A DNA stretch of 5,929 nt from Candidatus Wildermuthbacteria bacterium. Its GTDB lineage: Bacteria > Patescibacteriota > Minisyncoccia > Minisyncoccales > UBA10102. The notes under the pieces are model-generated. The model had not been told where the DNA came from. It saw nothing but the letters and a program-made list of their open reading frames with translations, and did not search any database. The translations under genes and the position numbers were made by a program. The stretch's first letter is position 1. Every line of letters begins with the position of its first letter. The DNA lies in contig JACOVR010000007.1 of assembly GCA_016177245.1 (NCBI GenBank), positions 1 through 5,929 on the forward strand. Reading direction: 5' to 3'. This document shows positions 5,392 to 5,929 of this stretch, piece by piece.

Positions 5392-5624
5392 GAAAGTAAT
5401 TCGACAATGGCCATGGGCGCAGCATCCGACTTTCGACGGCCCAGTTTGATCACGCGGGCGCGAACCGTATGTCCTTTTTGCGCAAATCTCGCAACTTCTT
5501 TTGCCTTTGCCTCGGTCGTTTGAATTTTTTTGCGCAATAAAAGCTCTCGCGCAAGAGACCGCAACAGGGCACGCCGTTGATCCTTACTTCTTGACAGTTT
5601 TCTTCCTTGTTTTCGTTTTCTCAT
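5388..5624 (-). CDS. rplQ: 50S ribosomal protein L17 (bL17), short form with internal deletion
   Basis: A 78-residue protein, against 118-127 in Thermus and E. coli. The N-terminus matches the family start (MRKRKQGRKLSRSKDQRRAL against MRHxKSGRxLxRxxxHRxAL), through KIQTTEAKAKEVARFA (33-48). It then passes straight to GHTVRARVIKLGRRKSDAAPMAIVEL (51-76), which matches the family's final block (GYTRVLK...GDxAPMAxVEL). About 40 residues, the helices between these two blocks, are missing, and the frame is intact across the junction. The ATG is fixed by the conserved first residues; longer frames upstream are the out-of-frame rpoA tail. The start lies inside rpoA, a 41-base overlap, with an AAAGGG about ten bases ahead as a possible ribosome site. 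L17 lies near the peptide exit tunnel on the large subunit. Confidence 0.93.
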   Translation of the reverse strand: MRKRKQGRKLSRSKDQRRALLRSLARELLLRKKIQTTEAKAKEVARFAQKGHTVRARVIKLGRRKSDAAPMAIVELLS

Positions 5625-5929
5625 TTTTTTTCTTTCCCTTTGTTTTCTTTTCGGTTGGTGCTGCGGGCATTGGCTGTTCCTCCTCTGCAACGTCTTGAAT
5701 CCCCTCTCGAATGAGCTCAAATTCTTTCAGCAAAATTTCAGAAGCGTCAAGCAGGGCCTTTTCCGGACTTTTGGTCCCGTCGGTTTCCACATGCAAAGTG
5801 AGGCGGTCAAAGTCGGTGCGCTCTCCCACGCGCATATGGTCAACCTGAAAACTTACCCGTTTCGCAGGAGTAAAAATCGCGTCGAGCGCCATGCTCCCCA
5901 CTTCTTGTTTTTCTTGTTTCCGCAAGTGC
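5584..5929 (-). CDS. rpoA: DNA-directed RNA polymerase subunit alpha, C-terminal part, without the alpha-CTD
   Basis: The 5' part lies beyond the right edge; 114 codons remain. Residues from MALDAIFTPAKRVSFQV through RVGERTDFDRLTLHVETDG and SPEKALLDASEILLKEFELI match the end of the alpha N-terminal domain (E. coli LLVDACYSPVERIAYNV, RVEQRTDLDKLVIEMETNG, PEEAIRRAATILAEQL). This domain dimerises and holds beta and beta-prime. After it, where bacteria normally have a linker and an 80-residue C-terminal domain that binds UP elements and activators, there are only about 40 residues: an acidic and Pro-rich piece (EEEQPMPAAP) and a Lys/Thr-rich tail. No helix-hairpin-helix motif is present and there is no room for one before rplQ. 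The tail reads through an A8 run and overlaps the rplQ start by 41 bases. In-frame Met and Leu codons here are internal, not starts. Confidence 0.95.
   Translation of the reverse strand, partial: HLRKQEKQEVGSMALDAIFTPAKRVSFQVDHMRVGERTDFDRLTLHVETDGTKSPEKALLDASEILLKEFELIREGIQDVAEEEQPMPAAPTEKKTKGKKKNEKTKTRKKTVKK

Noticed and set aside
5501..5698. Plus-strand frame with a Phe/Val-rich hydrophobic stretch that looks like a membrane helix
   Set aside because: It is the reverse reading of the Lys-rich rpoA tail and of the start of rplQ.
5625..5720. Longer rplQ frame starting near 5720
   Set aside because: The extra 32 residues are an out-of-frame reading of the rpoA tail. The L17 family begins at the ATG at 5624 (MRxRKxGRKL).

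Overview
The window is a densely packed stretch of bacterial housekeeping genes. The best fit is a reduced-genome lineage such as Candidatus Patescibacteria (CPR, Parcubacteria-like). This is inferred from shortened versions of core proteins (RNA polymerase alpha without its C-terminal domain, a 78-residue L17, a 228-residue delta-prime), near-zero gene spacing, a PEGA-domain lipoprotein-free membrane protein next to murA, and few clear Shine-Dalgarno sites. TGA ends at least two genes (mreB, rplQ), so the lineages that read TGA as glycine (Gracilibacteria, Absconditabacteria) are unlikely. There is no marker gene here that settles the taxonomy.

Layout. (1) Positions 5929 down to 4617, minus strand: the end of a ribosomal protein operon in the order rpoA (3' part only), rplQ, rplM, rpsI, with junctions of 41-bp overlap, 4-bp ATGA overlap and 4-bp gap. 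(2) Positions 3724-4620, plus strand: one membrane-anchored PEGA-domain protein with beta-propeller-like repeats, which meets rpsI tail to tail with overlapping stop codons. (3) Positions 3575-3723: the only real intergenic gap, a divergent control region holding a TATAAT -10 box placed so that the PEGA gene would be leaderless. (4) Positions 3574 down to 1, minus strand: a second compact operon in the order murA, mreB, holB (delta-prime), frr, and the first 21 codons of a site-2 protease (rseP family), with junctions of 2-bp gap, 4-bp overlap, 4-bp gap and 1-bp overlap.

How they work together. The first operon makes ribosome and RNA polymerase parts. The second combines the first committed step of peptidoglycan synthesis (MurA), the cytoskeletal organiser of the cell wall (MreB), a clamp-loader subunit (delta-prime), ribosome recycling factor and an intramembrane protease, so it serves growth and division in general rather than one pathway.

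There is no mobile element, CRISPR array, tRNA, rRNA or riboswitch that I can see, and no convincing new multi-gene system. The points of interest are in the details: the missing alpha-CTD, the internal deletion in L17, an A8 tract at the rpoA/rplQ junction that sets the reading frame, a 9-bp repeat and hairpin inserted in the linker of delta-prime, an Asp in place of the MurA catalytic Cys, and the compact divergent promoter.
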